Numbered from the stretch's first letter, positions 8,023 through 17,471 are shown. The stretch is 40,697 nt of DNA from JBAJNN01 sp036881905 (GCA_036881905.1 JBAJNN010000016.1:1-40697); one strand, 5' to 3'. Program-made: numbers and translations. The notes: a model not told the origin generated them from the sequence alone.

Positions 8023-9837
8023 TCATATCATACGAGCCACAAAGTGGCCAGGAGCGATTTCATGATGTCTTAAAATCGCCGGTTCGTCGCCTATGCGGCG
8101 AATCGAGCTTGGAATCTCGCCTGCCATCGGCGCATGATCGCTTCTGTGGGCCGGATCGGCGACCGGTACCGCGCTCAATAACCGTTTGGTGTAGGGGTGG
8201 CCTGGGGTTTCCATGACCTGACGACGGGTTCCAAGCTCAACGAGCTGTCCAAGATACAACACGGCTATGCGGTGGCTTATCCGCTCCACAACCGCCATGT
8301 CATGACTGATGAACAGATAGGCCAACCCCTGTTCTTCCTGAAGTTCCATGAACAGATCGATGATTTGGGCCTGAATGGAAACGTCAAGCGCCGAGAGAGC
8401 TTCATCGGCAATGATCAGTTTCGGCCTTGAAGCCAGCGCGCGGGCGATACAGATGCGCTGGCGCTGCCCGCCGGAAAATTCATGCGGGTAGCGATCGGCA
8501 TGAGCCGAGCTGAGCCCGACGCGCTCAAGCAGCGCGTCGATGCGGTTCCCGATCGCCGTCTTTCCTCTAAGCAAACGATGGGTCACGATGGGTTCCGCGA
8601 TTGAAAACCCGACCGTCTTGCGCGGATCGAGCGAGGCGAAGGGATCTTGAAAAATATACTGGATATCCCGACACAAACGCCGTTTCTCTTTTCCGTTCAT
8701 GATGGCCAGAGGCGCCCCCATCACCTCGACATACCCCGATGTTGCCGCCTGCAATTGTTGAATGGAGCGCCCTATCGTCGATTTTCCCGATCCGGACTCA
8801 CCAACCAGCGCCAGCGTTTCCCCGGGGAAAATATCGAAACTGACCTTTTCAACCGCATGAACCCGATGGGTTGGCCTGCTCGGGAACCCTTTCCTGACAT
8901 CGAAGCGGACAGTGAGATCGCGCACGCGCAGTAGCGGCGGCTTGTCGTAACATGCGGTTTTTTGCCGACGTTCCACGCCAATACGGCGTCCTTCGCCATT
9001 GTCCATGACCAACAGCGGCAAACGTTTGGGACAATCCTCTCCCGTCATTTCGCCAAGCCGCGGTGCCGCCGCCAGCAGGGTTTGCGTATAGGGATGACGG
9101 GGATTGGCGAAAATCTCGGCCGAGGAAGTGCCCTCAACCTTCTTCCCTCGCCACATGACGCACACATCATGGGCGATTTCAGCGACGACGCCCATATCAT
9201 GGGTAATGAAGAGCATCGCCATGCCGAGCTCACCCTGCAATTCACGCAACAGGGCCAGGATCTGCGCCTGAATAGTGACATCAAGGGCGGTGGTCGGTTC
9301 ATCAGCGATCAATAGTTTCGGCCGACAGGCAAGCGCCATGGCGATCATGACACGCTGGCGCATGCCGCCGGACAGCTCATGGGGGTAACGTTTGACCAGA
9401 GTATCACGATCGGCCAGGCGCACCATATCGAGCAAACGTTTCGTTTCGGCACGGGCGTCCGCCCGATCCAGTTTCTCATGCACTATCAGGGATTCGGCAA
9501 TTTGCTCACCAATAGTGAAAACCGGATTGAGCGAGGTCATCGGCTCTTGAAAGATCATGGCAATCTCATTGCCACGAATGGCGCGCATGTCGCTCTGGCC
9601 CGCGGCCATCAGGTCAACCCGACCGCCTCGACCGGTAAACATGATGTGGCCGCCGACATAGGTCGCACCGGCCATTTCCGCCAGACGCATGATGGACAGA
9701 GCAGTGAGCGACTTGCCGGACCCCGATTCGCCGACAAGGGCCAGCGTTTGCCCGGCCGACAGCGAAAATCCCAAGTTCTCTACCACCCGATTCGTGCCGA
9801 AAGCGACGTTGAGAGTCTCAACCGAAATGAGCGCCAT
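8023..9837 (-). CDS. Peptide ABC transporter ATPase, fused DppD-DppF type
   Basis: A 604-residue protein with two complete ABC domains in tandem, equivalent to DppD and DppF in one chain, as in YejF-like proteins. The first domain has GESGSGKS near residue 35, signature LSGGMRQRV and Walker B LLIADEPTTALD. The second has GESGSGKS near residue 345, FSGGQRQRI and LIIADEALSALD. Note that its Walker B is followed by ALSALD rather than the more common PTSALD. The oligopeptide/dipeptide C-terminal motif (NPRHPYT and TPGHPYT) follows each domain. The start is ATG at 9837, with GGAGG about 11 bases upstream; TTG at 9846 is possible. It is the first transporter gene, 38 bases after the M16 peptidase. 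Confidence 0.94.
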   Translation of the reverse strand: MALISVETLNVAFGTNRVVENLGFSLSAGQTLALVGESGSGKSLTALSIMRLAEMAGATYVGGHIMFTGRGGRVDLMAAGQSDMRAIRGNEIAMIFQEPMTSLNPVFTIGEQIAESLIVHEKLDRADARAETKRLLDMVRLADRDTLVKRYPHELSGGMRQRVMIAMALACRPKLLIADEPTTALDVTIQAQILALLRELQGELGMAMLFITHDMGVVAEIAHDVCVMWRGKKVEGTSSAEIFANPRHPYTQTLLAAAPRLGEMTGEDCPKRLPLLVMDNGEGRRIGVERRQKTACYDKPPLLRVRDLTVRFDVRKGFPSRPTHRVHAVEKVSFDIFPGETLALVGESGSGKSTIGRSIQQLQAATSGYVEVMGAPLAIMNGKEKRRLCRDIQYIFQDPFASLDPRKTVGFSIAEPIVTHRLLRGKTAIGNRIDALLERVGLSSAHADRYPHEFSGGQRQRICIARALASRPKLIIADEALSALDVSIQAQIIDLFMELQEEQGLAYLFISHDMAVVERISHRIAVLYLGQLVELGTRRQVMETPGHPYTKRLLSAVPVADPAHRSDHAPMAGEIPSSIRRIGDEPAILRHHEIAPGHFVARMI

Positions 9838-9875
9838 GACACGCAATCCCTCCTCACTACCCGTTCAGGATAATC

Positions 9876-11135
9876 TTACATGAATCTCCGCGCGATCGTG
9901 TCGTAAGCAGGGAGATGATCAAGGGCGCCGACGGCGGAAAACGCCAATTTTCGCCCTCGCAGCATACGCTCGCCCAAGCCGCGCACCGCCTCGGCATCGA
10001 CGGCCTCAACCTTACCAATCAATTCCGCGACAGGCAGAACCTTGCCAAAGGCCAGTTGCTGATGGGCCATTTGCCCAGCCCGCGCCGAAGAGCTTTCAAG
10101 ACAGGCGACAAAAGCCGCCTTGAGTTGCGCTTTCGCCCGCGCCACCTCTTCCTCGCCCACTTTCGCGGTCACGGCCAGCAATTCATGCGCGATGACCGCG
10201 ATCAACTTGTCGACCCGCTTGGCCCCGGTTGCGGCATAGACGCATAACAGACCGAGATCGTGAAAAGTCGATACGAATGAAGAGATCGTGTAGCACAGCC
10301 CACACTTTTCACGCACTTCCTGAAACAGCCGCGACGACATGCCGCCGCCAAGGAGTCCGCTTAAGACCCTTAAGGCGTAAATGTCCTCGGAACAATAGCC
10401 CGGCGCCTCGAACCCCATGACGATATGGGCCTGGCCGAGTGGTTTACACTCGTGTCCGGGGCCCCCTTCAAATCGCGCAACCGGCCAGCCGGCGACGGTA
10501 AAGGGTTTGCGGTCACGGAACGCCCGCGCCACCTGTTCGGCGAACCGCTCGTGATCGATGGCGCCGGCGGCGGCGAACACCATGCGATCCGGTGAATACT
10601 GTTGGGCCCGCCAGGCGGCGATATGGTCCGGCGTGAAGGCGGAGACAATATCGGCATGGCCAAGAATCGGCCGCCCCAGCGGCTGACCCGGAAAGGCCGC
10701 CTCATGCATGAGATCAAACGCCACATCGTCCGGCGTATCCCGCGCGGCGGCAATCTCTTGCAAAACCACCTCACATTCGCGCTCCAGCTCGGCCTTCTCA
10801 AAGCGTGGGTTGATAAGAATATCACTTAAAATATCGACGCCAAGGGCAATGTCGGGTTTGAGCACGCGGGCGTAATACGCTGTGGTTTCCATGCCGGTCG
10901 CCGCATTCATCTCTCCGCCGGCGGCCTCGATCTGTTCTGCGATCCGGCGCGCCGTGCGCGTGGTCGTTCCCTTGACCGCCATATGTTCGGCGAGATGGGC
11001 GATACCGTTGACCTGACGGGCCTCGTTGCGCGCCCCGGCCCGAATCCAGATGCCGAGCGAGGCCGTTTCCAGATGCGGCATAGCATGGCTTAAAATGGTC
11101 AGCCCGTTATCGAGCCGCGTTGAAGAAATTGTCAT
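9876..11135 (-). CDS. M16-family zinc metallopeptidase (mitochondrial-processing-peptidase-like)
   Basis: A 419-residue M16B peptidase resembling PqqL/MPP-beta. It has the inverted zinc motif HLAEH (H47, E50, H51), and the third ligand E127 in EVVLQEI falls 76 residues after H51, as expected, so the enzyme should be active. GTTTRTARRIAEQIEAAGGE and the glycine-rich C-terminal-domain segment SGLLGGGMSSRLFQEVREK are also typical. There is no signal peptide, so it is likely cytoplasmic. It is usually a free-standing housekeeping gene in alphaproteobacteria, but here its stop lies 38 bases before the peptide ABC operon on the same strand. Co-transcription with importer and M14 peptidase is therefore likely, though not proven. 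Confidence 0.93.
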   Translation of the reverse strand: MTISSTRLDNGLTILSHAMPHLETASLGIWIRAGARNEARQVNGIAHLAEHMAVKGTTTRTARRIAEQIEAAGGEMNAATGMETTAYYARVLKPDIALGVDILSDILINPRFEKAELERECEVVLQEIAAARDTPDDVAFDLMHEAAFPGQPLGRPILGHADIVSAFTPDHIAAWRAQQYSPDRMVFAAAGAIDHERFAEQVARAFRDRKPFTVAGWPVARFEGGPGHECKPLGQAHIVMGFEAPGYCSEDIYALRVLSGLLGGGMSSRLFQEVREKCGLCYTISSFVSTFHDLGLLCVYAATGAKRVDKLIAVIAHELLAVTAKVGEEEVARAKAQLKAAFVACLESSSARAGQMAHQQLAFGKVLPVAELIGKVEAVDAEAVRGLGERMLRGRKLAFSAVGALDHLPAYDTIARRFM

Positions 11136-11451
11136 GACCCTTAACTTTCCGAGTGAAAAATCGCTGATCGTTCAAACATAAACGCCCTGACGTCGTCAAG
11201 GGTACAGGGGGGCGGAGGTCTGTCCGGTCCGGACGGCGCGGGGTCGCCGTTTTGCACCAAGACCCTCAAGGCTTCAAGCTGGGAGTCTCCACAACACGCC
11301 ACCATCGGCCATGGCGCCGAGCATGATGGTTTCCGTGTTGCCAACCATGTTCGCGCGCCGGCCATCGCGGCACAAGCCTTCGGGTTGGCTCCTCACTGGC
11401 CAAGACCGGCACCGTTGACGCCGATGGTTACGCCCCTATTGGTCTTCAGCC
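11136..11451. other. Degenerate stretch between the dead receptor and the M16 gene
   Basis: About 315 bases without a gene I can support. Minus-strand frames are short and interrupted: one gives a 28-residue run containing NMVGNTETIMLGAMADGG before a stop; another, 11141-11365, gives a 74-codon proline-rich frame. The stretch directly follows the decayed TonB receptor and may be the remains of a second gene of the same locus. No repeat, tRNA or clear promoter for the M16 gene was found. Confidence 0.45.
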
Positions 11452-13819
11452 CTAAAACCTCTGACTGAAAGACAGTTTAAGGCTCCGGCCTGGCATGGCC
11501 GACTTGCCTTCGCTCATATAGGGCTCACAATACTTGTTGAAGAGATTTCCCACGGCGAGATGAAATTCACAATGCTTCAGTAAACTCCGACCCGGCTTCC
11601 AGCCGAAGAATAGATCATGCACCGCATAGCCACAGCTTTCCGGGCGCGCATACCAATGGCTGTAAGGTTGTGCGCGGCTTTGATTGTAGGGCGTCTTTTT
11701 CTACGCGGCCACGAAAGTTGCCGTCCAGCCGAAATCAATGTCGCCCTCGGGAATCCCACGGCCCAGCGTGACAATCAGGGTCGTCGGCATCAGATGGTTC
11801 ACATGGGTATCGGGGCCATGAATATGATTAACTGCCTCCCTCCGCTTGCCGGTCATGGAGGTGAAACCAAGGTCTGAAAACATAAAATCGTTCTCATAAT
11901 GTGCCTCGAATTCAACACCGCGCGCGTAATGGGACGGCGCATTCCAATAGAAGGGAACCGCTCCGGTTTTTGTGTGCAATTCCGCCGGATTGGCCGATCC
12001 GAACCGGCGCGTTACCGGATTGCCGACATGATTGTTGAAGACCGAACTTCGCCGCATCAAAACATCGCCTTGCGCCACTATATCGTCGCGCCGTGGCTTG
12101 GCGCCGATATTAAGCGTGTTATCGCGTTCGGCTCTAAGGTCGCGGCTTGTACCCGAAGGCTTGGCATGGCTAGCGCCTTTTCTGTGTACCAAGTAGACTT
12201 CATCGATAACGCGCGCAGAAAGTATAAGCCCAACCGACAAAAAGCTCAAGAGCCGGATCGACCCGCCAGGAAAAGTTGACGCCGGGGGTGAGACCATGAT
12301 GCAAAACGGCCGAATAATCGCGCCCAGCGGCGGGATCATTATAGACCGATGCCGTATTGGGCACGCCTTTGGAGCGAACATAGTCGTAACGCACACCAGG
12401 GGTCAGGGTAATACCGTGCGTAAGCGCCATGCGGTCCTCGATGAATAGGGCCGGCATGTCCCTTCTGGGCCTTCCGGCATGGTCCAAGGCGCATAATCGC
12501 CATAATGATCCTCGGCTTTGGTCGCTCTGGTCGCATCGAACATCGTCACTTCCCGATCATGATGACGAGAGTGGATCCCATAAGTCCACACTATGCTCAG
12601 CACCACCAAACGCAAAGTTTGAGACGTTCTCCAATTCAAGACGAAAGTCGGAATATCTGGCTTTGTTTTTTGTTCCGAAGGTCACCGAAGACCCCAGGAC
12701 ATCTTGTGGACGCGTCGCGCGTAACATGGTCGAGGAACAGCTGGCCATGTGGGCGTATTCACAAGCCTGCTTTCACCGTCAAAGCTATGCTCGAAGGTCG
12801 AAGTGAAATCTTTCGGCTCGCGGCGCGTCAGCATATGACGCATCGCTTCCCCGTAACCGTATTTTTCGATTTGGTACTCACTCGGCGTCAACTGCCCACG
12901 CATGGCGGAAACCGGCCTTAAGTTCCCGCTTCCGCCGTAAACAACCGAAACCTTTGCCTTGTGTCCGCCATACTTGCCCGACAGTTTCCCCATGAAGGAT
13001 GTCAGCTCGGAATCGGAGTGATGATAGACCTCGCCGCCGCCGACCCGCATATTGCCGTCCTTGCGCCAGGTGACATTCGCCAGACCAGCGAATGCCATTG
13101 AAGTTCCGAGCTTCGAACGGCCGTAAACGGCGCCGGTTTCCCAAAAAAACCCCTGTTCGCGGTCTGATAAGCGGTCTTGCCCAGGGCACCTCAACTCTCA
13201 CCTTCACCCAGAAAATTGGTGGCGTCCTTGGTCTCCAGCTTGACCGTGCCGCCACAACCGCCATTACCATGGCGAACGGTTATCGCGCCTTTCTCGATCT
13301 CAACCCGCTTGAGAAATTCAGGGCCGACAAAAACCGTGCCCTGGCGATATTTCTCGAAGTTCTTCGGCGCCTCATCCAGCAATATGCGAGTGTCCGATTG
13401 GCGGGAAAAACCGCGAATGGAAATGGACTGACCTTGCGTTCGTACACTGCCCGGCATTTGGACCCCCAGCATCCTTCTTACAAGCCCCGGGATGGTTGCT
13501 GCCCCGAGCCTGTCCGATTTGAGCCGCGGTGATCCGCGAAATGCGCGGGGGAAGGTCGGGAAGGTCATTTCCCGTCACCGTTGCGTTTACGTTTCCGTAA
13601 ATCCTGATAGTATCAAGGGTGACAGCATTTCGAGGCGTGGTATCTTGGGGCGTGGATGATTTATCCGGCAGTTGCTGCTTGGATGGCGATGTCTCATTCG
13701 GGACGGTAATTGCCGGCTCGGCTTGGCCATCGCACCAACAGCGAGTATAAATCCCAAGGCAGACATCGCTACACCCCCAAGGATCTCGAATTTGAGGTTA
13801 ACGCCAAAATACCACGCAT
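11452..13819 (-). pseudogene. Decayed TonB-dependent heme/hemoglobin-type outer-membrane receptor
   Basis: Pieces of one receptor can be read in order across changing minus-strand frames. They are: an ATG at 13819 with AGGAGA eight bases upstream; a signal-peptide segment (MSALGFILAVGAMAKPSR); a plug domain with QSISIRGFSRQSDTRILLDE, PEFLKRVEIEKGAITVRHG and GGTVKLETKDATNFL; barrel segments; a FRAP-like box (FRARVIDEVYL, read across a shift); and a proper C-terminus (LAVGNLFNKYCEPYM...LSFSQRF-stop at 11452). Reading frames shift at least six times and a TAG interrupts the barrel near 11702. One shift falls in a G run just after the start. Intact members of the family transport heme into the periplasm using TonB energy. 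No ABC heme genes remain nearby. The family call is firm; heme rather than another ligand is inferred from the FRAP-like box. Confidence 0.85.
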
Positions 13820-13864
13820 CTGCCGACTCTCCTGTTAAAACGATTGCAAATCACCCGCGTATTG

Positions 13865-13892
13865 TTTTTAACGGACATAAAATATGAGTCAA
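13865..13892 (-). promoter_or_regulatory. Possible relic promoter of the receptor pseudogene
   Basis: On the minus strand TTGACT (13887-13892) is followed after 16 bases by TAAAAA (13865-13870), and the AT-rich stretch ends 32 bases before the AGGAGA ribosome-binding site. The -10 match is weak. No convincing Fur or Irr box was recognised. Confidence 0.3.
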
Positions 13893-13979
13893 TAGATATG
13901 GTTTAAAGAATGTCCTGGGGATGGAGCTTCAGGGTGTGGAGGCGTTCGACGCCGGCTCATAACTTGCCCATACCGCTTT

Positions 13980-14744
13980 TCATCGCCCACGAAGGCGTTT
14001 GACGATGAAAATGGTGTAAATACAAAGCAGGCATAAGGCGAGGCCGAACCAGGTCAGGGCATATTGCAGATGGTGGTTGGGCAGTTCGGGCATGGGGTTC
14101 AGCGCCCGCGGCCATTGCGGCCTGTCGGCCGCGTTTCCGCCGCTTGGTTCCGCCACAACGACAAAAGCCGTCGCCAGGCTATCGCGGCCGAGGTCGAATT
14201 CGGCCGCCATGGCGGGAATATCCCACCAATACCACCGGTTGGCTTCGGCTTGGTTATCCGGTGTGAAAACCCCCTGACCGCGCGAATGCGTTCGTATATG
14301 CCCGGTGAGAGCGAGAGGCGCGGGGGCGGGTCTCGCAATATCTTTCTTCGTGCGGCGAATGGCGTCGGGGATAAAACCGCGATCGACGAGAACGCCGCAA
14401 CCCTGATCCGCCTTGAACGCGCTGACCACATGCCAGCCCGCCACGCCATTGAGCGTGGCGTAAAGATAGAGGCTGCGATCGCCGATGAAGCAGCCGGAGG
14501 CGCGCACGCGCAACCAGTCTGTCCGCTCCGTGTCGATCCGATTTTCAGCAACGCGCCTTGCGACAGCACAAAGCGTCACCGGAGGGGCTGAAAGCCGCGA
14601 CTGGAGCGTCACGATCAATTGCCTCTTCCAGTCAAGACGCTGGATTTGCCATAGGCCCAGACCGATCAATATCGCCAACGCCGCCAGAGCAGCAAGACTG
14701 ACAGGCAAAATCCGGCGCGGCGATGACAAGGGCGATACAGCCAT
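13980..14744 (-). CDS. SURF1-family cytochrome oxidase assembly protein
   Basis: SURF1 proteins help insert heme a into subunit I of cytochrome c oxidase. The 254-residue product has the expected hairpin topology. An N-terminal helix lies at about 12-30 (LPVSLAALAALAILIGLGLW) followed by QIQRLDWKRQLI, and a C-terminal helix (LTWFGLALCLLCIYTIFI) is followed by a basic tail. The central loop holds YLYATLNGVAGWHVVSAF, GVLVDRGFIP and NRWYWWDIPAMA, all family motifs. The start is ATG at 14744, with GGGGAG seven bases upstream. It is the last gene of the oxidase operon, 16 bases after the DUF983 gene. Confidence 0.93.
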   Translation of the reverse strand: MAVSPLSSPRRILPVSLAALAALAILIGLGLWQIQRLDWKRQLIVTLQSRLSAPPVTLCAVARRVAENRIDTERTDWLRVRASGCFIGDRSLYLYATLNGVAGWHVVSAFKADQGCGVLVDRGFIPDAIRRTKKDIARPAPAPLALTGHIRTHSRGQGVFTPDNQAEANRWYWWDIPAMAAEFDLGRDSLATAFVVVAEPSGGNAADRPQWPRALNPMPELPNHHLQYALTWFGLALCLLCIYTIFIVKRLRGR

Positions 14745-14760
14745 ATGACCACTCCCCGGC

Positions 14761-15141
14761 TCACTCCCCGCAATGACGCCCCTCATGGGCCTTGGTCCGG
14801 AATTGCTGACACAAAAGAATGCCTTTCGCCGGGCGCAGCAGGCCCAGTGAGAGGACAAGCGCCAGAGGAAGCCAGAGAATGACATGGACCCAGTAGGAGG
14901 GGTGGAAATTCAGCTCCACGATCATGGCAAGCGGAACGACAATGCCGCCGACAATGAGAATGATAAACACCGCCGGACCGTCGCCGGAATCGCAAAACCC
15001 GTAATCAAGGCCACAGGCCGAGCAGCAGTCGGCCGTCTTAAGATAACCATTAAACAGTTTGCCTGAACCACAGCGCGGACAACGGCCGCGTATGCCGGTC
15101 GAAATCGGCGATAAAGGCGGATAGAACCGATCATCGCCCAT
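14761..15141 (-). CDS. DUF983 membrane protein of the oxidase cluster
   Basis: A 126-residue DUF983 protein, a family found next to cytochrome c oxidase genes in alphaproteobacteria with no established biochemical role. It begins with a zinc-ribbon-like pair of motifs, CPRCGSGKLF (residues 20-29) and CCSACGLDY (39-47), followed by SGDGPAVFIILIVGG and two hydrophobic helices (about 55-77 and 83-104). The position between coxC and SURF1 is the usual one. AAGGGA lies eight bases before the ATG. Because of its cysteines, a role in metal or heme delivery is often suspected, but that is inference. Confidence 0.92.
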   Translation of the reverse strand: MGDDRFYPPLSPISTGIRGRCPRCGSGKLFNGYLKTADCCSACGLDYGFCDSGDGPAVFIILIVGGIVVPLAMIVELNFHPSYWVHVILWLPLALVLSLGLLRPAKGILLCQQFRTKAHEGRHCGE

Positions 15142-15206
15142 TTAAGACATCCCTTCCCAAGACAGGCGCCATGATCGCAACCGGCAAATACCCGGGACTT
15201 CAACCA

Positions 15207-16058
15207 TCAGGAGACTTCGGCGACCGCGCCGAACGACCCCCAGACATAGACGCAGACGAACAGGAACAGCCACACCACATCGACGAAATGCCAATACCAT
15301 GCGGCGGCCTCGAAACCGAAATGCTGTCTGGCGGTGAAATGACCGGCCAATTCCCGAAACAGGCAGACAATCAGGAACACCGTGCCGACAATGACGTGAA
15401 ACCCGTGGAAACCGGTGGCCATGAAGAAAACCGAACCATAGATATTGCCGTCATTGAACCGGCTGAAGGCAAAGGCGGCCTCGGAATATTCATGGGCCTG
15501 CACCATGGTAAACACAAGACCAAGGCCGATGGTGCATATCAGCCCCCATCTCACCCCCTTGCGGTCGTCATGCAGCATCGCATGATGCGCCCAAGTGACC
15601 GTCGTGCCCGATGTCAGCAAAATCAGCGTATTGAGGAGCGGCAGATGGAAGGGATCGAACACACTGACGCCCTTGGGGGGCCATACGCCCCCGACAGCTT
15701 CGAAACGGACGGCCTGGATGGCATCGCCGGCAAACAGGCTGGCATCGAAAAACGCCCAGAACCAGGCGACGAAGAACATGACCTCGGAGGCGATGAACAG
15801 GATCATCCCGTAGCGCAGATGCAGCTGGACAACGGGCGTATGGCAACCAGTGCGCGCTTCGGCAACGACATCGCGCCACCACATGAACAGTGTGTAGAGC
15901 ACGCTCGCGAAACTAACGATCAACAGCCACGGCGAGGCGCCGTGAAACCACCGGACCGCCCCGATCGCCATCGCAAAAGCCGCAACCGCGCCCAGCGCCG
16001 GCCACGGGCTGGGATCGATGATGTGATAAGAGTGGCCTCTGGCGTGACCTTCAGCCAT
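15207..16058 (-). CDS. ctaE: Cytochrome c oxidase subunit III
   Basis: A 283-residue subunit III of the aa3-type heme-copper oxidase. It starts MAEGHARGHSYHIIDPSPWP, and the typical helices include HLRYGMILFIASEVMFFVAW, whose glutamate lies in the subunit III bundle. HHAMLHDDRKG, QAHEYSEAAFAFS and GFHGFHVIVGT (conserved histidines) follow, and the ending HFVDVVWLFLFVCVYVWGS is diagnostic. Subunit III supports proton uptake and stability of subunit I. It follows the small coxF gene by 94 bases; ctaG (cox11), which usually occupies this interval, is absent. Confidence 0.97.
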   Translation of the reverse strand: MAEGHARGHSYHIIDPSPWPALGAVAAFAMAIGAVRWFHGASPWLLIVSFASVLYTLFMWWRDVVAEARTGCHTPVVQLHLRYGMILFIASEVMFFVAWFWAFFDASLFAGDAIQAVRFEAVGGVWPPKGVSVFDPFHLPLLNTLILLTSGTTVTWAHHAMLHDDRKGVRWGLICTIGLGLVFTMVQAHEYSEAAFAFSRFNDGNIYGSVFFMATGFHGFHVIVGTVFLIVCLFRELAGHFTARQHFGFEAAAWYWHFVDVVWLFLFVCVYVWGSFGAVAEVS

Positions 16059-16152
16059 GATCGCGTGCTCCAGCCTATATCCCTATACTACATGAAAACA
16101 TTTTTGTTACGAATTCCCGGGTTTGTCCAGCCCTCTTTCCAAGCAGGAAGGA

Positions 16153-16353
16153 CTATCGCTCCCTTGTCTCAACCCGACTTTCATGTGATTGCGGCATGGC
16201 GGCCTGTCGAGAGTTGGCCTTAAGGCGCACAATGGTGGTGATAAAGAACATGAAAGCCAGCCCGGCGAGAATCCAGCCCAGAACCACGGCCCGACGCCGA
16301 CGGCGGCGGCGTTCGATCGCGCTTAAGCTGTAGCCCTCGCGTTTTTCGTTCAT
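16153..16353 (-). CDS. Small single-span protein of the oxidase operon (CoxF-like)
   Basis: A 66-residue protein with a very basic N-terminal stretch (IERRRRRRRAVVLGWILAG) leading into one membrane helix (about 23-43, ending FFITTIVRLKANS). Small proteins of this build, called CoxF or CtaF in some annotations, lie between ctaB and ctaG in many alphaproteobacterial oxidase operons. The helix ending TIVRL matches that group as I remember it. The function is not established. It starts 42 bases after ctaB and is followed by coxC instead of ctaG. The identification rests mainly on position, size and topology. Confidence 0.7.
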   Translation of the reverse strand: MNEKREGYSLSAIERRRRRRRAVVLGWILAGLAFMFFITTIVRLKANSRQAAMPQSHESRVETRER

Positions 16354-16395
16354 TGGCGATGACCGCCTTGTGGCCGGAGGGCGCCGGCGCGCGGA

Positions 16396-17352
16396 TCAAG
16401 CATAACCAAACCCCCGTTCCGCAAGCAGCATGGCGAACAGCATAAACAGATACAGAATTGAAAAGCCGAACATCTGCCGCGCCGCGCGCTCACAGGCCGG
16501 CGCGGCGCGAATGCGCAACACCCGCCATGCCGCAATGATGAACAGGCCGCCAAGCGCAATGGCCGCCACCAGATAGGCCGGACCGGCTATCCCCGAGAAA
16601 TACGGCGGAAACGACGTTGCGACCAGGAGAAGGCTGTAGATGAAAATCTGTTTTCGCGCTGCGTCCCTTCCGGCCGTGACCGGCAGCATCGGAATACCGG
16701 CGCGGCGGTAGTCCTCACAGCGATAGAGCGCAAGGGCCCAAAAATGCGGCGGCGTCCACAGGAAAATGATGGCGAACAGAGCCAGACTATCGAGATCGAT
16801 CCTACCGGTCACCGCCGTCCAGCCCACCACTGGCGGTAATGCTCCAGCCGCGCCGCCGATCACGATATTGTGCGCGCTGCGTCGTTTCAGCCAGATGGTA
16901 TAGACCAGGACATAAAAGGTAATGGCGAAGGCGAGCAATCCGGCGGCCATCCAGTTGATGAACACGCCCATCATTGAGACCGCGCCGATGGACAAGACAA
17001 GCCCCAAGCCCAGCGCCTCGTCGCGGGCAATCGCGCCGCGCGGGATCGGACGGTTTGCCGTACGCCGCATGACGGCGTCGATGTCGGCGTCGAAAGCCAT
17101 GTTGAGCGCGCCCGACGCCCCGGCGCCAACGGCGATGCACAACAGCGAGACCAGCCCCAGCCACGGGTGAATACCGCCTGGAGCAACGACAATTCCGACC
17201 AGCGCCGTGAACACCACAAGAGACATGACCCGCGGTTTGAGCAGGGCGAAATAATCCGCAATATCGGCTCGCACCACGGCGCAAGGGGCAAACCGGTCGA
17301 TATGGCCGTCCGTCATGCGCTGATATGATGAAGATGCGCCGAGGTTATTCAT
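16396..17352 (-). CDS. ctaB: Protoheme IX farnesyltransferase (heme O synthase)
   Basis: A 318-residue polytopic UbiA-family prenyltransferase that farnesylates heme b to heme o, the precursor of heme a in the oxidase encoded around it. The start of the conserved region, YFALLKPRVMSLVVFTALVG, is diagnostic. The aspartate-rich substrate site is NMAFDADIDAVMRRTANRP, and a second polar loop is YRCEDYRRAGIPMLPV. About eight or nine hydrophobic helices are visible. It lies 119 bases after coxA on the same strand. Confidence 0.96.
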   Translation of the reverse strand: MNNLGASSSYQRMTDGHIDRFAPCAVVRADIADYFALLKPRVMSLVVFTALVGIVVAPGGIHPWLGLVSLLCIAVGAGASGALNMAFDADIDAVMRRTANRPIPRGAIARDEALGLGLVLSIGAVSMMGVFINWMAAGLLAFAITFYVLVYTIWLKRRSAHNIVIGGAAGALPPVVGWTAVTGRIDLDSLALFAIIFLWTPPHFWALALYRCEDYRRAGIPMLPVTAGRDAARKQIFIYSLLLVATSFPPYFSGIAGPAYLVAAIALGGLFIIAAWRVLRIRAAPACERAARQMFGFSILYLFMLFAMLLAERGFGYA

Positions 17353-17471
17353 GAGAATTCATTGCCGCTCACAGATTGAAAGACTATCCATAAAATTGCG
17401 CCTCATCGACACCCTGCGCCGGCGCTCGCCGGATCGGGCATTGTCCGCATAATTGCCGAAGCATTCAAACC

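Noticed and set aside
15171..16223. A 350-codon plus-strand frame opposite ctaE
   Set aside because: Antisense shadow of subunit III; no ribosome-binding site and a low-complexity, hydrophilic product.
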